Origin: Rhineura floridana
Taxonomy: Eukaryota > Chordata > Lepidosauria > Squamata > Rhineuridae
Direction of reading: 5' to 3'
Assembly (NCBI RefSeq): GCF_030035675.1
Contig: NC_084492.1
Span: forward strand, 25,440,261-25,504,260
DNA: 64,000 nucleotides
A model generated the notes under the pieces. The model saw only the letters and a program-made list of their open reading frames with translations. It was not told the DNA's origin and did not search any database. Shown here in pieces: positions 33,685 to 44,401 of the stretch (positions are counted from its first letter, which is position 1; each line of letters starts with the position of its first letter). A program made the position numbers and the translations under genes.

Positions 33685-33944
33685 TAGGGTTGCTAGGTTC
33701 CTGGCCTGAGACTGATGCTGTATCTTTAGGAGAAGAGAAAGTCAGCCAAGTGCAGGTGTTCTTGCAACACTGTAATGGGAAAAACCACAAGGTGGAATTC
33801 TCCCTTCCCCCTGCACAACTTTTAGGGAGAATTCCACCTTGTGGTTTTCCCCATTACAGTGTTGCAAGAACACCTGCTCTTGGCTGACTTTCTCTTCTCC
33901 TAAAGATACAGGATCAGTCTCAGGCCAGGAACCTGACAATCTTA
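33685..33944. mobile_element. MITE-H: 260-bp foldback hAT element, 8-bp TSD
   Basis: Two arms of about 125 bp are reverse complements around aactttta near 33820. atctgtat flanks both sides (33677-33684 and 33945-33952). The left end is TAGGGTTGCTAGGTTCCTGG. The arms hold the reading stretch behind several overlapping spurious ORFs. A half copy lies at 24230-24392. Confidence 0.88.
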
Positions 33945-34324
33945 ATCTGTATGTATACATTAACATACGCAAATTTTGTACAAATCTGTGTCCTCTTTTG
34001 TTCTCCCTTTGGGTGCCATGTTTCCTCTAATTTGGGGAGGATTTGTAAACGGTCACTTTACCCTTCAAAAAAAGAGTGTGGAAAAATTACCAATTGAAAG
34101 CTGTAGTTCACTGAGGGAGAAAATGTTTGTGGAAAATGCCTTCCTTTTCAGCTCAGGGCTAGCATTGATGGGTCAGATTTTTGTTTCACTGTAGATGATG
34201 CAGGCCAAAGTCATAAGTCAGAGAAATTTAGCAATATAGGTAACTATTTTAAAAAGGGTATATTTCAAGAACAGCTGTCAGTGACTGTTGGTAATAAATT
34301 GAGTTGTATATGCATACAACAGAT

Positions 34325-34570
34325 TGTGTGTCCTTCACAGTCCAATGAAACACAGTTAGGCCTCACTTTAATTTATATAGCATCTTCCCTAACGATGTCA
34401 ATTTAAGACATCCATTAAAGGCCCATAATGTTAATTAACTGGACTGTGCCAATAAAGTTCTATTAGCCTCCCCCTATTAAATTAATACGATAGACATTTA
34501 ACAGATGTCCTAATTAGATGTTACATCAAGGAATGAGGTAAATTAGAATCAAACAATTGTTCAAGGGGGA
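34325..34570. other. Repeat-free AT-rich block, strong candidate conserved non-coding element
   Basis: Dense in homeodomain-like TAAT/ATTA words: catccattaaaggcccataa, tgttaattaactggactg and cctattaaattaatacgat. It lacks any repeat signature and has no coding frame. This look is typical of developmental enhancers in gene deserts, but conservation is untested here. Confidence 0.42.
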
Positions 34571-34793
34571 ACTTTTGTGCTGGGAGGGAGAAATGATGCA
34601 CATTGGGACAAAAAACCAACACCACAACTCTTAACTTCACACAGTGAGGAATATTGGCTGTGAATTACACTAGAAGGAGATCTTGGGATCATAGCAGACA
34701 GCCCCCTGAATATATCAGCTCAGGGTCTTAAGGCTGTGAAAATTAAAAAAAAACTTAGTTCTAGGAAATGGATGAAGATCAAAACTTTGGGAG

Positions 34794-34981
34794 AAGGGCC
34801 ATAGCTCAGTAGCAGAGCTTCTGTTTTGCATGCAAATGACTCCAGGTTCGATTCCCAGCATCTCTAGGTAGGGCTGGAAAAGGATCCCTGCCTGAAACTC
34901 TGGCGTGCATTGCCAGTCAGTGTAGACAATCTTGAAGTAGATGGACCAATGTCCGACTTGGTATAAGACCACTTCCTACGT
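34794..34981 (+). mobile_element. SINE-C, near complete
   Basis: gggccatagctcagtagcag, aggttcgattcccagcatct, gaaactctggcgtgcattgc, then agtagatggaccaatgtccg and a tail in cttcctacgttcc. Confidence 0.87.
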
Positions 34982-35370
34982 TCCAAATAGCATTCCAGAT
35001 TTCTTTGAGCAAGTGGGCCCACCTGTTACTCCTGAACTGCTTCAAGAGCACAGGCAGAAAAGGTTCTCTCAATGCTAAGAAGGAGGGAAGCTTATAGGCT
35101 GTGTTTGGGGAACATATGACCTTTTGCCTCGGAAGGAGCCCCCCTCCCAATACCCCATCTCCCTAGGAACACCTGTAAGGGATTGTGCAATGCAGAATTA
35201 AATCCCATCATGATGACAGCAGCCAGTAGACCAATCCTCTTCCTTTATTCTCTCCCTGTTTGCACACTTTTTATTTACTTATTAGATTTATATCTTGGCC
35301 TTCCTCCCTCTGAATTTGAAAATTCAGAGCTTTAAATAGTAAACTGGGCCCTGCTACAGATTTGCATGCA

Positions 35371-38300
35371 TTAAGAACATAAGAACATAAGAAGAGCCTG
35401 CTGGATCAGGCCAGTGGCCCATCTAGTCCAGCATCCTGTTCTCACAGTGGCCAACCAGGTGCCTGGGGGAAGCCCGCAAGCAGGACCCGAGTGCAAGAAC
35501 ACTCTCCCCTCCTGAGGCTTCCGGCAACTGGTTTTCAGAAGCATGCTGCCTCTGACTAGGGTGGCAGAGCACAGCCATCATGGCTAGTAGCCATTGATAG
35601 CCCTGTCCTCCATGAATTTGTCTAATCTTCTTGTAAAGCCGTCCAAGCTGGTGGCCATTACTGCATCTTGTGGGAGCAAATTCCATAGTTTAACTATGCG
35701 CTGAGTAAAGAAGTACTTCCTTTTGTCTGTCCTGAATCTTCCAACATTCAGCTTCTTTGAATGTCCACGAGTTCTAGTATTATGAGAGAGGGAGAAGAAC
35801 TTTTCTCTATCCACTTTCTCAATGCCATGCATAATTTTATACACTTCTATCATGTCTCCTCTGACCCACCTTTTCTCTAAACTAAAAAGCCCCAAATGCT
35901 GCAACCTTTCCTCGTAAGGGAGTCGCTCCATCCCCTTGATCATTCTGGTTGCCCTCTTCTGAACCTTTTCCAACTCTATAATATCCTTTTTGAGATGAGG
36001 CGACCAGAACTGTACACAGTATTCCAAATGCAGCCGCACCATAGATTTATACAACGGCATTATGATATCGGCTGTTTTATTTTCAATACCTTTCCTAATT
36101 ATCGCTAGCATGGAATTTGCCTTTTTCACAGCTGCCGCACACTGGGTCGACATTTTCATCGTGCTGTCCACTTCAACCCCGAGGTCTCTCTCCTGGTCGG
36201 TCACCGCCAGTTCAGACCCCATGAGCGTATATGTGAACTTCAGATTTTTTGCTCCAATATGCATAATTTTACACTTGTTTATATTGAATTGCATTTGCCA
36301 TTTTTCTGCCCATTCACTCAGTTTGGAGAGGTCTTTTTGGAGCTCTTCGCAATCCCTTTTTGTTTTAACAACCCTGAACAATTTAGTGTCATCAGCAAAC
36401 TTGGCCACTTCACTGCTCACTCCTAATTCTAGGTCATTAATGAACAAGTTGAAAAGTACAGGTCCCAATACCGATCCTTGAGGGACTCCACTTTCTACAG
36501 CCCTCCATTGGGAGAACTGTCCGTTTATTCCTACTCTCTGCTTCCTGCTTCTTAACCAATTCCTTATCCACAAGAGGACCTCTCCTCTTATTCCATGACT
36601 GATAAGCTTCCTCAGAAGTCTTTGGTGAGGTACCTCGTCAAACGCTTTTTGAAAGTCTAAGTACACTATGTCCACTGGATCACCTCTATCTATATGCTTG
36701 TTGACACTCTCAAAGAATTCTAATAGGTTACTGAGACAGGACTTGCCCTTGCAGAAGCCATGCTGGCTCTGCTTCAGCAAGGCTTGTTCTTCTATGTGCT
36801 TAGTTAATCTAGCTTTAATAATACTTTCTACCAGTTTTCCAGGGACAGAAGTTAAGCTAACTGGCCTGTAATTTCCGGGATCCCCTCTGGATCCCTTTTT
36901 GAAGATTGGCGTTACATTTGCCACTTTCCAGTCCTCAGGCACGGAGGAGGACCCAAGGGACAAGTTACATATTTTAGTTAGCAGATCAGAAATTTCACAT
37001 TTGAGTTCTTTGAGAACTCTCGGGTGGATGCCATCCGGGCCCGGTGATTTGTCAGTTTTTATATTGTCCATTAAGCTTAGAACTTCCTCTCTCGTTACCA
37101 CTATTTGTCTCAGTTCCTCAGAATCCCTTCCTGCAAATGTTAGTTCAGGTTCAGGGATCTGCCCTATATCTTCCACTGTGAAGACAGATACAAAGAATTC
37201 ATTTAGCTTCTCTGCAATCTCCTTATCATTCTTTAGTACACCTTTGACTCCCTTATCATCCAAGGGTCCAATTGTCTCCCTAGATGGTCTCCTGCTTTGA
37301 ATGTATTTATAGAATTTGTTGTTGTTGGTTTTTATGTTCTTAGCAATGTGCTCCTCAAATTCTTTTTTAGCATCCCTTATTGTCTTCTTGCATTTCTTTT
37401 GCCAGAGTTTGTGTTCTTGTTTATTTTCTTCATTTGGACAAGACTTCCATTTTTTGAAGGAAGACTTTTTGCCTCTAAGAGCTTCCTTGACTTTGCTCGT
37501 TAACCATGCTGGCATCTTCTTGGCCCTGGCGGTACCTTTTCTGATCTGCGGTATGCACTCCAGTTGAGCTTCTAATATAGTGTTTTTAAACAACTTCCAA
37601 GCATTTTCGAGTGATGTGACCCTCTGGACTTTGTTTTTCAGCTTTCTTTTTACCAATCCCCTCATTTTTGTGAAGTTTCCTCTTTTGAAGTCAAATGTGA
37701 CTGTGTTGGATTTTCTTGGCAATTGGCCAGTTACATGTATGTTTAATTTAATAGCACTGTGGTCACTGCTCCCAATCGGTTCAACAACACTTACATCTTG
37801 CACCAGGTCCCGGTGCAAGTCCCCACTGAGGATTAAGTCCAGGGTTGCCATCCCTCTGGTCGGTTCCATGACCAACTGGTCTAGGGAATAGTCATTTAGA
37901 ATATCTAGAAACTTTGCTTCTTTGTCATGACTGGAACACATATGCAGCCAGTCTATGTCTGGGTAGTTGAAGTCACCCATTACTACCACATTTCCTAGTT
38001 TGGATGCTTCCTCAATTTCATATCTCATCTCAAGGTCTCCCTGAGCATTTTGATCAGGGGGACGATAGATCGTTCCCAGTATTAAGTCCCTCCTGGGGCA
38101 TGGTATCACCACCCACAACGATTCTGTGGAGGAGTCTGCCTCTTTTGGGGTTTCGAGCTTGCTGGATTCAATGCCTTCTTTCACGTATAGAGCGACTCCG
38201 CCACCAATACGTCCTTCCCTGTCCTTCCGATATAGTTTATATCCAGGGATAACCGTATCCCACTGGTTTTCTCCATTCCACCAGGTCTCCGTTATGCTCA

Positions 38301-38640
38301 CTATATCAATACTCTCCTCTAAGACCAAGCACTCCAGTTCTCCCATCTTGGTTCGCAGGCTCCTAGCATTAGCGTACAGGCACTTGTAAGCAGTGTCTCT
38401 CTTCAAGTGTCTTTGGCACTTGTGGTTAGGCCTGTGGTAATTTTGCTCTTCTGAATTTATATCCTGTGCCCCTGCTCTCACAATGCCTACTTCTAGGCCT
38501 ACCCCTTTTAAAATTTCATCATTTCTTTGGTTTTTATCCCAGGGGGGAGGTTTATTCCGAACCGGACCTTTCTCAGCTCCTGTCGGGTTTCCCCCCTCAG
38601 TCAGTTTAAAAGCTGCTCTGCCACCTTTTTAATTTTAAGT
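35371..38640 (-). mobile_element. CR1 LINE, nearly full length with open ORF2
   Basis: A non-LTR retrotransposon read on the minus strand. The 3' end is the CR1 hallmark, repeated TTCTTATG units at about 35371-35395, preceded by the subfamily motif GATCCAGCAGGCTCTTC. The ORF carries endonuclease and reverse transcriptase. The frame stays open upstream to about 38630, where a stop appears. The 5' border is uncertain and the element may be truncated within ORF1. Near-identical 3' pieces at 32299-32629 and 48555-48810 show the family was active. Confidence 0.93.
35584..38481 (-). CDS. CR1 ORF2: AP endonuclease plus reverse transcriptase
   Basis: An uninterrupted frame of 965 codons. The N-terminal AP-type endonuclease (about residues 33-250) has ITETWW, GDFNYPDIDW (169-178) and GSSDHSAI (237-244). 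The reverse transcriptase has SPGPDGIHP (about 479), NYRPVSL (537), YLDFQKAFDEVPH (607), SGVPQGSVLGP (664) and the catalytic FADD (695-698). The C-terminal part ends near EDRAINGY. The 38481 start is a GTG. Coding continues upstream in the same frame (GGNPTGAEKGPVRNKPPP), so the true start is probably farther up. No stop or frameshift was seen, so the copy is young. Confidence 0.92.
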   Translation of the reverse strand: MRAGAQDINSEEQNYHRPNHKCQRHLKRDTAYKCLYANARSLRTKMGELECLVLEESIDIVSITETWWNGENQWDTVIPGYKLYRKDREGRIGGGVALYVKEGIESSKLETPKEADSSTESLWVVIPCPRRDLILGTIYRPPDQNAQGDLEMRYEIEEASKLGNVVVMGDFNYPDIDWLHMCSSHDKEAKFLDILNDYSLDQLVMEPTRGMATLDLILSGDLHRDLVQDVSVVEPIGSSDHSAIKLNIHVTGQLPRKSNTVTFDFKRGNFTKMRGLVKRKLKNKVQRVTSLENAWKLFKNTILEAQLECIPQIRKGTARAKKMPAWLTSKVKEALRGKKSSFKKWKSCPNEENKQEHKLWQKKCKKTIRDAKKEFEEHIAKNIKTNNNKFYKYIQSRRPSRETIGPLDDKGVKGVLKNDKEIAEKLNEFFVSVFTVEDIGQIPEPELTFAGRDSEELRQIVVTREEVLSLMDNIKTDKSPGPDGIHPRVLKELKCEISDLLTKICNLSLGSSSVPEDWKVANVTPIFKKGSRGDPGNYRPVSLTSVPGKLVESIIKARLTKHIEEQALLKQSQHGFCKGKSCLSNLLEFFESVNKHIDRGDPVDIVYLDFQKAFDEVPHQRLLRKLISHGIRGEVLLWIRNWLRSRKQRVGINGQFSQWRAVESGVPQGSVLGPVLFNLFINDLELGVSSEVAKFADDTKLFRVVKTKRDCEELQKDLSKLSEWAEKWQMQFNINKCKIMHIGAKNLKFTYTLMGSELAVTDQERDLGVEVDSTMKMSTQCAAAVKKANSMLAIIRKGIENKTADIIMPLYKSMVRLHLEYCVQFWSPHLKKDIIELEKVQKRATRMIKGMERLPYEERLQHLGLFSLEKRWVRGDMIEVYKIMHGIEKVDREKFFSLSHNTRTRGHSKKLNVGRFRTDKRKYFFTQRIVKLWNLLPQDAVMATSLDGFTRRLDKFMEDRAINGY

Positions 38641-39401
38641 GCCAGCAGTCTGCCATTCCTGCCATTCAGCTGGGAATCTCCTCCAAAATAATAAGCACTT
38701 AGCATAATTTTTAATCCAGCACAGACTCCTCCTTTTTCCTCTTTGGAAAGGCATTTTAACTGCTGATGCAACCCACCATCCACTATTGAAACAGAAATAA
38801 CAGGTCATTTCACTACCCTTTAATGTCATCTGAAATCTGCTGCTTGAGACAGCTGCCTCAAATCTGTCTTATAGAGGGCAGAGCCAGCTTTGCTGCACAG
38901 GATCATTCTCCAGCAGCAGCACAGTTTACTGCTCACATGGGCGGCAGATATGAATGACATAAGAAGCACTAACCTCTCTAGGAACATTCACGTTTGTGGC
39001 TGGGATGGTGTTTGAATCATGGGCCCTATATCAAGGAGCCAGGGGATGGAGAACTGGATGACCCTGGGAAAAATTGAGTCAAATGTCGCCACTGATTTGA
39101 ACTCTTTTAATGCAGTTTGGACATAATGCTAAACCATAGGTTGGTGTTACATCCAGGAGCCTGCTCCCTTCTGCTCCTCAGGTATAGCTGCAAAAAGATA
39201 ATTGAAAGTGGGATCTAGGAGTATTAACTATGGTTTATTATCTGGAAACCAGGTTCAGAAGCCACAGGTTGGTCTTGTTTAGACAAACCATTGTTTAAAA
39301 CTAACCAGCAAACTGCAGTTAGTTTAAAACGGAAGGGGGAAAGGAGAGCCAATGAGCACATAAGCCCAATGGTTGTGCATGCAACACTAGAGTATTTTTT
39401 A
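38641..39401. other. Flank upstream of the CR1, unclassified
   Basis: The first 150 bases may still belong to the CR1 (a frame ends LALKIKKVAEQLLN at about 38601 on the minus strand). The rest is unrecognised apart from a weak aaccataggttgg foldback word. Confidence 0.4.
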
Positions 39402-39525
39402 GTTCACAGGTGGGGAACCTGTGGCCCTCCAGATGTTGTGGAACTTTGACTCCCATCATTCCTAACCCATGCTGGCTGGAGCGTGGGAATCCAGCAACAT
39501 CTGGAGGGCCACAGGATTCCCAACC
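39402..39525. mobile_element. MITE-A palindrome
   Basis: ggtggggaacctgtggccct on the left, and gcaacatctggagggccaca then ggattcccaaccctg on the right. Confidence 0.8.
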
Positions 39526-40261
39526 CTGGTTTAATTACGCCTGAAGCCTTTTTCTGGCTCAATTTCCCCGTCTGTAAACCTGGAGGCTATTACATATAGT
39601 AACAAAAACAAAGGAGTTTGTAGGTCAAAATTATGATACATTGTAGCACCAAGTCCATCCTTTAGGACAGGGGTTCCCAAACTGTGGTCTATGGTTCATT
39701 CAGGTGGTCCACAGTAAGTCTATGAACACTTACAATCTGAGTTCTATGGAATTCAAACTGTAATACAATAACATATATATATATATAACAAAAGGCGCAA
39801 TCAAAACACAGTTAAAAATCATACCGCATCTAGAAGAGAACAGGTTTATTGAGAGATGGGCTCTTTCTATAAATTTTTGGAATGAGAAAATGGAAGGAAC
39901 TATTTCCCCTTACAACTTACTTACAGAATTACAAATCATTTATAGAAAGCCAATTCAACCGGCTTAACATGGTTTTCTCATTGTTTTTGCTTCACAGATT
40001 TGAACTTCCATTTAAATAGGAGCTATTCAGGTTATTAACATTTACTTTTCTTCAAGAGTTGGTAATTATATAGTATATACAGAACAACGTGCGGAGAGGA
40101 ATAGAAGCAGCAGCAAACAAAGATAAAGAGGAGACATGCTATATATACTCAAATTAATGATGAGGTTTGAATACAACAGTAAGAGAGATAAACATCTTTA
40201 TACTAATAACATAAAATATAATGGTAGTAGCAAAAACAAAACTGAGCAGGTAACGATGAAA

Positions 40262-41480
40262 GTTATCGATTGCTGTTTTATCACTGCTCAACACCCTGGA
40301 CTCTCCGTTGTGGAGTCCCGCAGGGATCGGTACTGTCCCCCATGCTTTTCAACATCTACATGCAGCCGCTGGGTGCGGTCATCAGGAGTTTTGGAGTGCG
40401 TTGCCATCAATATGCTGATGACACGCAGCTCTATTTCTCCTTTTCATCTTCTTCAGGTGAGTCTGTTGATGTGCTGAACCGTTGCCTGACCGCGATAATG
40501 GACTGGATGGGGGCTAACAAACTGAAGCTCAATCCAGACAAGACCGAGAGGCTGTTGGTGAGTGCCTTCACTGCCCAGATGGAGGATGTTCATCCTGTTC
40601 TTGATGGGGTTACACTCCCCTTGAAGGAACAGGTTCGTAGCTTGGGAGTTCTTTTCGATCCTTCCCTGTCTCTTGAGGCCCAGGTGGCCTCGGTGGCACG
40701 GAACGCTTTTTACCATCTTTGATTGGTAGCCCAGCTACGTCCCTATCTGGACAGTGATGACCTTGCCTCAGTTGTTCACACTCTGGTAACTTCTAGGTTG
40801 GACTACTGCAATGCGCTCTATGTTGGGCTGCCCTTGAAGATAGTTCGGAAACTACAGCTAGTCCAGAATGCAGCGGCCAGACTACTGACGTGGACCAGAA
40901 GGTCCGCTCATATAACACCTGTTCTGGCCCGTCTGCACTGGCTTCCTATTTGTTTCCGGGCTAAATTCAAAGTGCTGGTTTTGACCTATAAAGCCCTACA
41001 CGGCATGGGACCGCAATACCTGGTGGAACGCCTCTCCCAGTACGAATCTAACCGTACACTGCGCTCGACATCTAAGGCCCTCCTCCGAGTCCCATCCCAT
41101 CGAGAAGCTCGGAGGGTAGTGACCAGAACCAGGGCCTTCTCGGTGGTGGCCCCCGAATTGTGGAATAGTCTCCCTGACGAGGTACGCCTGGTGCCAACGC
41201 TGCTATCTTTTCGGCGCCAGGTGAAAACCTTTTTATTCTCCAAGGCATTTTAAAATGTATTTTAATAATTGTTTTTATAGTGTATTTTAAACAGTATCTT
41301 ATTATTGTTATATTTTGATGTTGCTTGGTTTTTGTTGCTTGTTGTTTTGATTTTTGATTCTGTTATATTTACTGTATTTATATATCTTGCTTGTTTTATC
41401 TTCTATGTACACCGCCCAGAGAGCCTTTTTGGCTTAGGGCGGTATATAAATAAAATAAAATAAAATAATTAATAAATAAT
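40262..41480 (+). mobile_element. L2 LINE, 5'-truncated, RT C-terminal half
   Basis: Translation gives CGVPQGSVLSPMLF, QYADDTQLYF and NKLKLNPDKTE, then the L2 C-terminal region through VAPELWNSLPDEVRL and a final FSKAF. The frame is open from 40270 except for one in-frame TGA at about 40720-40722. The 3'UTR ends with the gggcggtatataaata motif and A/T-rich repeats. The sequence between 39846 and 40262 is AT-rich and not clearly LINE. Confidence 0.87.
40270..41253 (+). pseudogene. L2 reverse transcriptase C-terminal ORF with one stop
   Basis: Two stretches in one frame (40270-40722 and 40723-41253, 327 codons altogether) carry the RT palm with YADD and the thumb and C-terminal region of L2. 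The upstream RT and endonuclease are missing, as in a 5'-truncated insertion. Fragments at 9919-10167, 24378-24566 and 55466-55760 align with its C-terminal part. Confidence 0.85.
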
Positions 41481-41644
41481 AAATAGAGAATTGAAACCTG
41501 TTTCTGAGCTTAAAAAACAACATACCACATCTAGCACAGTGCATTCTAGTTGCTACAACAGGCCAGAAAAAGTGGTCCGCCAAGACCCTCAGCAATTTTC
41601 AGGTGGCCCATGGAGAAAAATCTTTGGGAACCACTGCTTGAGGA

Positions 41645-42944
41645 CCTAAGGCTCAAATCTATTTTAAAATACGAAGCTCCAGAACAGCAATATTTTATGC
41701 ATAGGCCATTGTTGTTGCAAAAGAAATTGTGTGCTCAGGCTTGTCCTTATTTATAATCCTATCCCACTGAACACTCTGCTATTCTCTGTCATTTCAATGT
41801 CAGTGTGCATTCCGTATTTTTAATTTTGGTATAATTAATCTTTGCAACACACATTTGCTCTCGATAATTGTGCATGGTAGGAAGGCCACTCCCTCCCTTT
41901 CCTTGCCACAAAGAGAAAACAATGGGGGAAACTTTGCATTACAAAGCTTGGGACCAGTATTGCTCATAGGAGTATCAAAAGAGATATTTTCCATCTCCAT
42001 TTGAAGACAGACACTGGAGTTTACATGGTTCAACAGAATGCCCTAAGAAACACATGGGAGGGGCTCTAGCCTTAGAAGATGGACTGTATTTACATAATCT
42101 TTTTTTGGGGTGCGTGGGGGGAACAGTTGTTGTATGTTCAGCAATAAACACCTGCCTATTAAACTGTGAAAAAAGAGCCTTTTTCAGAAACTGGAAAAAA
42201 ATATGCAAACAATGCCATTCCTTTCCAAGTCGTCATTCAAAAACCCAGAACAATCAAAATAATTCATACAATTTTGCACACCACCCTAGCACTTAAAACA
42301 CCCCCAACCTTATTACAAAGAGATACAGACAATGGAATACTATTCTTTCCAAATCTTTTGAATCTCACTATTAAAGCGAGAAGACAGCCTGTTAAACGTA
42401 TAATTTTCAAAGCGTGGTTAGGCAGCAGGCTAGATGAGGGAGGCAAGCTCCCTTTCCTGCTCCCCAACCCCAAACTGTGTTTGGGGTTTTACAACTGGAA
42501 ATAACCCCCACCGGGAGGAAAAAAGGAGGAGAAAAGGCTAAATATACATAGTACAGGAGTTCCCTTGCTAATAGTTTACATAAAAAACAAAACTTTGGGA
42601 CTTTGAAGGCTCACAGATTTGTTGTGGACTAGAACCTTTTGTAGACTAGGAGCACTTTCCGGAAAGTGGACTTTTGCTCATGGAAGTTTCCACCACAATT
42701 AACCCATTAACCTTTGAGGTGTCTCAAGACTCTTTTGTACTTCTGGTAGAAAATGAGTGTTTTTTGGGGCAAAAGGTGTGTGTATGGGAGCGAGTGTTAT
42801 TAGCTTTTCTTCTTTGCTTTATATTTCATCTCCAGACTCCACCTTTATGAGGAATTCGCAGGACCCACATCTAGTTGATAGAGGCAAGCCAAGAAGAATC
42901 TCTGGCTATAGTTTCTGATTCGTATGGAGGGAGACAAACCATAA
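41645..42944. other. No gene or repeat recognised
   Basis: AT-rich unclassified sequence between the hAT element and the foldback at 42945. Frames of up to 112 codons overlap on both strands and are not recognised. Confidence 0.45.
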
Positions 42945-43115
42945 GCCTGGGTTCAGACCCAATGCTAAGCCAAACCATGACTTAGAAAGCACAGCAGAAA
43001 GAGGCCCAGGGGAGAAGCAGAACAGCACCATGTTTTTGCTCCATGCCTCGCAACTCTTGCTCATTTGCATGTAGCCATGGTTTGGCTTAGCGCTGCATGC
43101 AAACTGGGTCACTGA
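42945..43115. mobile_element. Foldback element with ctaagccaaaccatg arms
   Basis: gacccaatgctaagccaaac on the left and gtttggcttagcgctgcatg on the right are inverted, with about 110 bp between. A diverged piece with the same word lies at 52545-52640. Confidence 0.6.
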
Positions 43116-43122
43116 GTGAAGA

Positions 43123-43262
43123 CAGAAGCTATCTTAGTGGTGGACCACACACGCTTTGCATGTCAAAAAGGTACAAGGTTCAATATCTTGCATCTCCAAT
43201 AAAAGAAGACCAGCAATATATGGATCAACAATGAAGAGCTGCCACCACTCAGGCTAGATCAG
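43123..43262 (+). mobile_element. SINE-C, short
   Basis: agtggtggaccacacacgct, then aaggttcaatatcttgcatc and agctgccaccactcaggcta. A MITE-G-like element abuts it. Confidence 0.65.
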
Positions 43263-43500
43263 GGGTGGGGAACCTTTTTGGCTCCAGATCTTTATCTGCC
43301 CCCACCCCTCAGGGCAACCGACCTGCCAATCACACAATGCCATTATTATGTCACGATTGACAGGTGGGTTGCCCTGCCCACCTGTCAAAATCCCTTGACA
43401 TTTGCAAGTCTCCCTGCGCTCTTCCTCTCCATCTCTGATGTCAGAGGTGGAAAGAGGAACTGCAAGGTGGCTTCAAAGAGCACCCTGGAAGTAAGAAGCA
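43262..43500 (+). mobile_element. MITE-G-like element
   Basis: Starts ggggtggggaacctttttgg, the hAT-like end seen reversed at 3935. It contains caggtgggttgccctgccca and its inverse ggcaaccgacctgcc. The right end is unclear. Confidence 0.5.
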
Positions 43501-43994
43501 GCTTCCATTGAGTAGAAACCCCTTCCCCCTCCTTGAGCAAGGCCCACTCCCACTGGCCATCAGCTGATGGGTGGTTGGGAGCATGTCTTGCTTCAGCAAA
43601 ACCATTTTAAGCTCCCAATTGTTCCTTTGAAGCCCTGCCTTTACCCACTCCCCAAAATGGCCCAGTGGCTGGAGGTTCTGTACCCTTTGGCTAAATGGAC
43701 AAACAAAAACCCTCATAAGTTTCTCCTTTTGCATGCATAGCACACCAGTCCTCTGCCAAGTACAGCTGACCCATCACCTTCCTAGCCAAAAATGCATGCC
43801 AAAATCACGTCGTTTCCTATTGTAAAGGGTTTTTTATTTGTAGCTGTCCTTGAGAAGTCCTTGCAATAGTCTCATGAATATGCCATCACAACACATGCCA
43901 CTACTGTGAAAAGCTTAATGCGAACAACCCAGATATTTCAAAACTTTCTGAAAAAAAGAAGAAGTCAACACCGTGGCAAAGAAAGCAAGTGGAA

Positions 43995-44264
43995 CAAAAG
44001 ATAGCTGGAAATGATTTTATTTAACAAATGAGCTTAACAACATTGATAAAAAATAATGTACAAAATATCAAAATGGGCGTTTGGAAAACTGCAGAAGCAT
44101 TCATTAAGGTTAAGAAGCATTCAATAATGTGAAGAGGGAAACATTTCTCTCAAACCCGATTTAAAACAAGGATAGTTCTTCAGATTCTCAGGTTGCATGA
44201 ACAGCTATGAAAACTCTCCACTCCTTGGAAACATCAGGTTCTGAATTTCCAGGGGGGAAAAAAG
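43995..44264 (-). promoter_or_regulatory. POP4: POP4 3'UTR with AATAAA signal
   Basis: The stretch downstream of the POP4 stop holds AATAAA at 44021-44016, followed by T- and GT-rich sequence, so cleavage near 43995-44000 is likely. No repeat was recognised inside the UTR. Confidence 0.7.
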
Positions 44265-44401
44265 TTACAGATCAACTGTTCCTCTTCCTTTGAACTTCTT
44301 TGCAGAACGCTCGCTGGCTCGGAACTGGATCTTGCTACCGTAGATATAGGATACAAAGCCGTCAATCTCCAGGCTGAAGACATTGTTAAGCTTTGGAATG
44401 A
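44265..44401 (-). CDS. POP4: POP4 coding exon 7 (terminal)
   Basis: A 137-nt coding part after acceptor ccctttcag, ending in TAA at 44267-44265. It encodes residues 176-220, with IDGFVSYIYGSK and SERSAKKFKGRGTVDL. The 3'UTR follows at lower coordinates. A decayed partial copy of this exon lies in intron 6 at 44591-44708. Confidence 0.96.

Larger units (their letters stand above)
39668..41636. mobile_element. hAT (Charlie-like) DNA transposon, split by an L2 LINE
   Basis: The left end is CAGGGGTTCCCAAACTGTGG and the right end reads back as CAGTGGTTCCCAAAG, a typical Charlie-type inverted repeat. The 8-bp flanks are ctttagga (39660-39667) and cttgagga (41637-41644), matching 7 of 8, as expected for a hAT target duplication. 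No transposase was recognised. The middle is occupied by an L2 LINE and AT-rich sequence. Confidence 0.75.

Noticed and set aside
33651-33972. Two opposing frames of similar sequence as a gene pair
   Set aside because: They are the two arms of the palindromic MITE-H read on both strands.
35896-38389. Many plus-strand frames of 67-139 codons
   Set aside because: They are antisense shadows of the CR1 ORF2.
1-43994. PLEKHF1 or C19orf12 coding exons downstream of POP4
   Set aside because: No FYVE/PH-type frame (PLEKHF1) and no glycine-rich membrane segment (C19orf12) was found on either strand.
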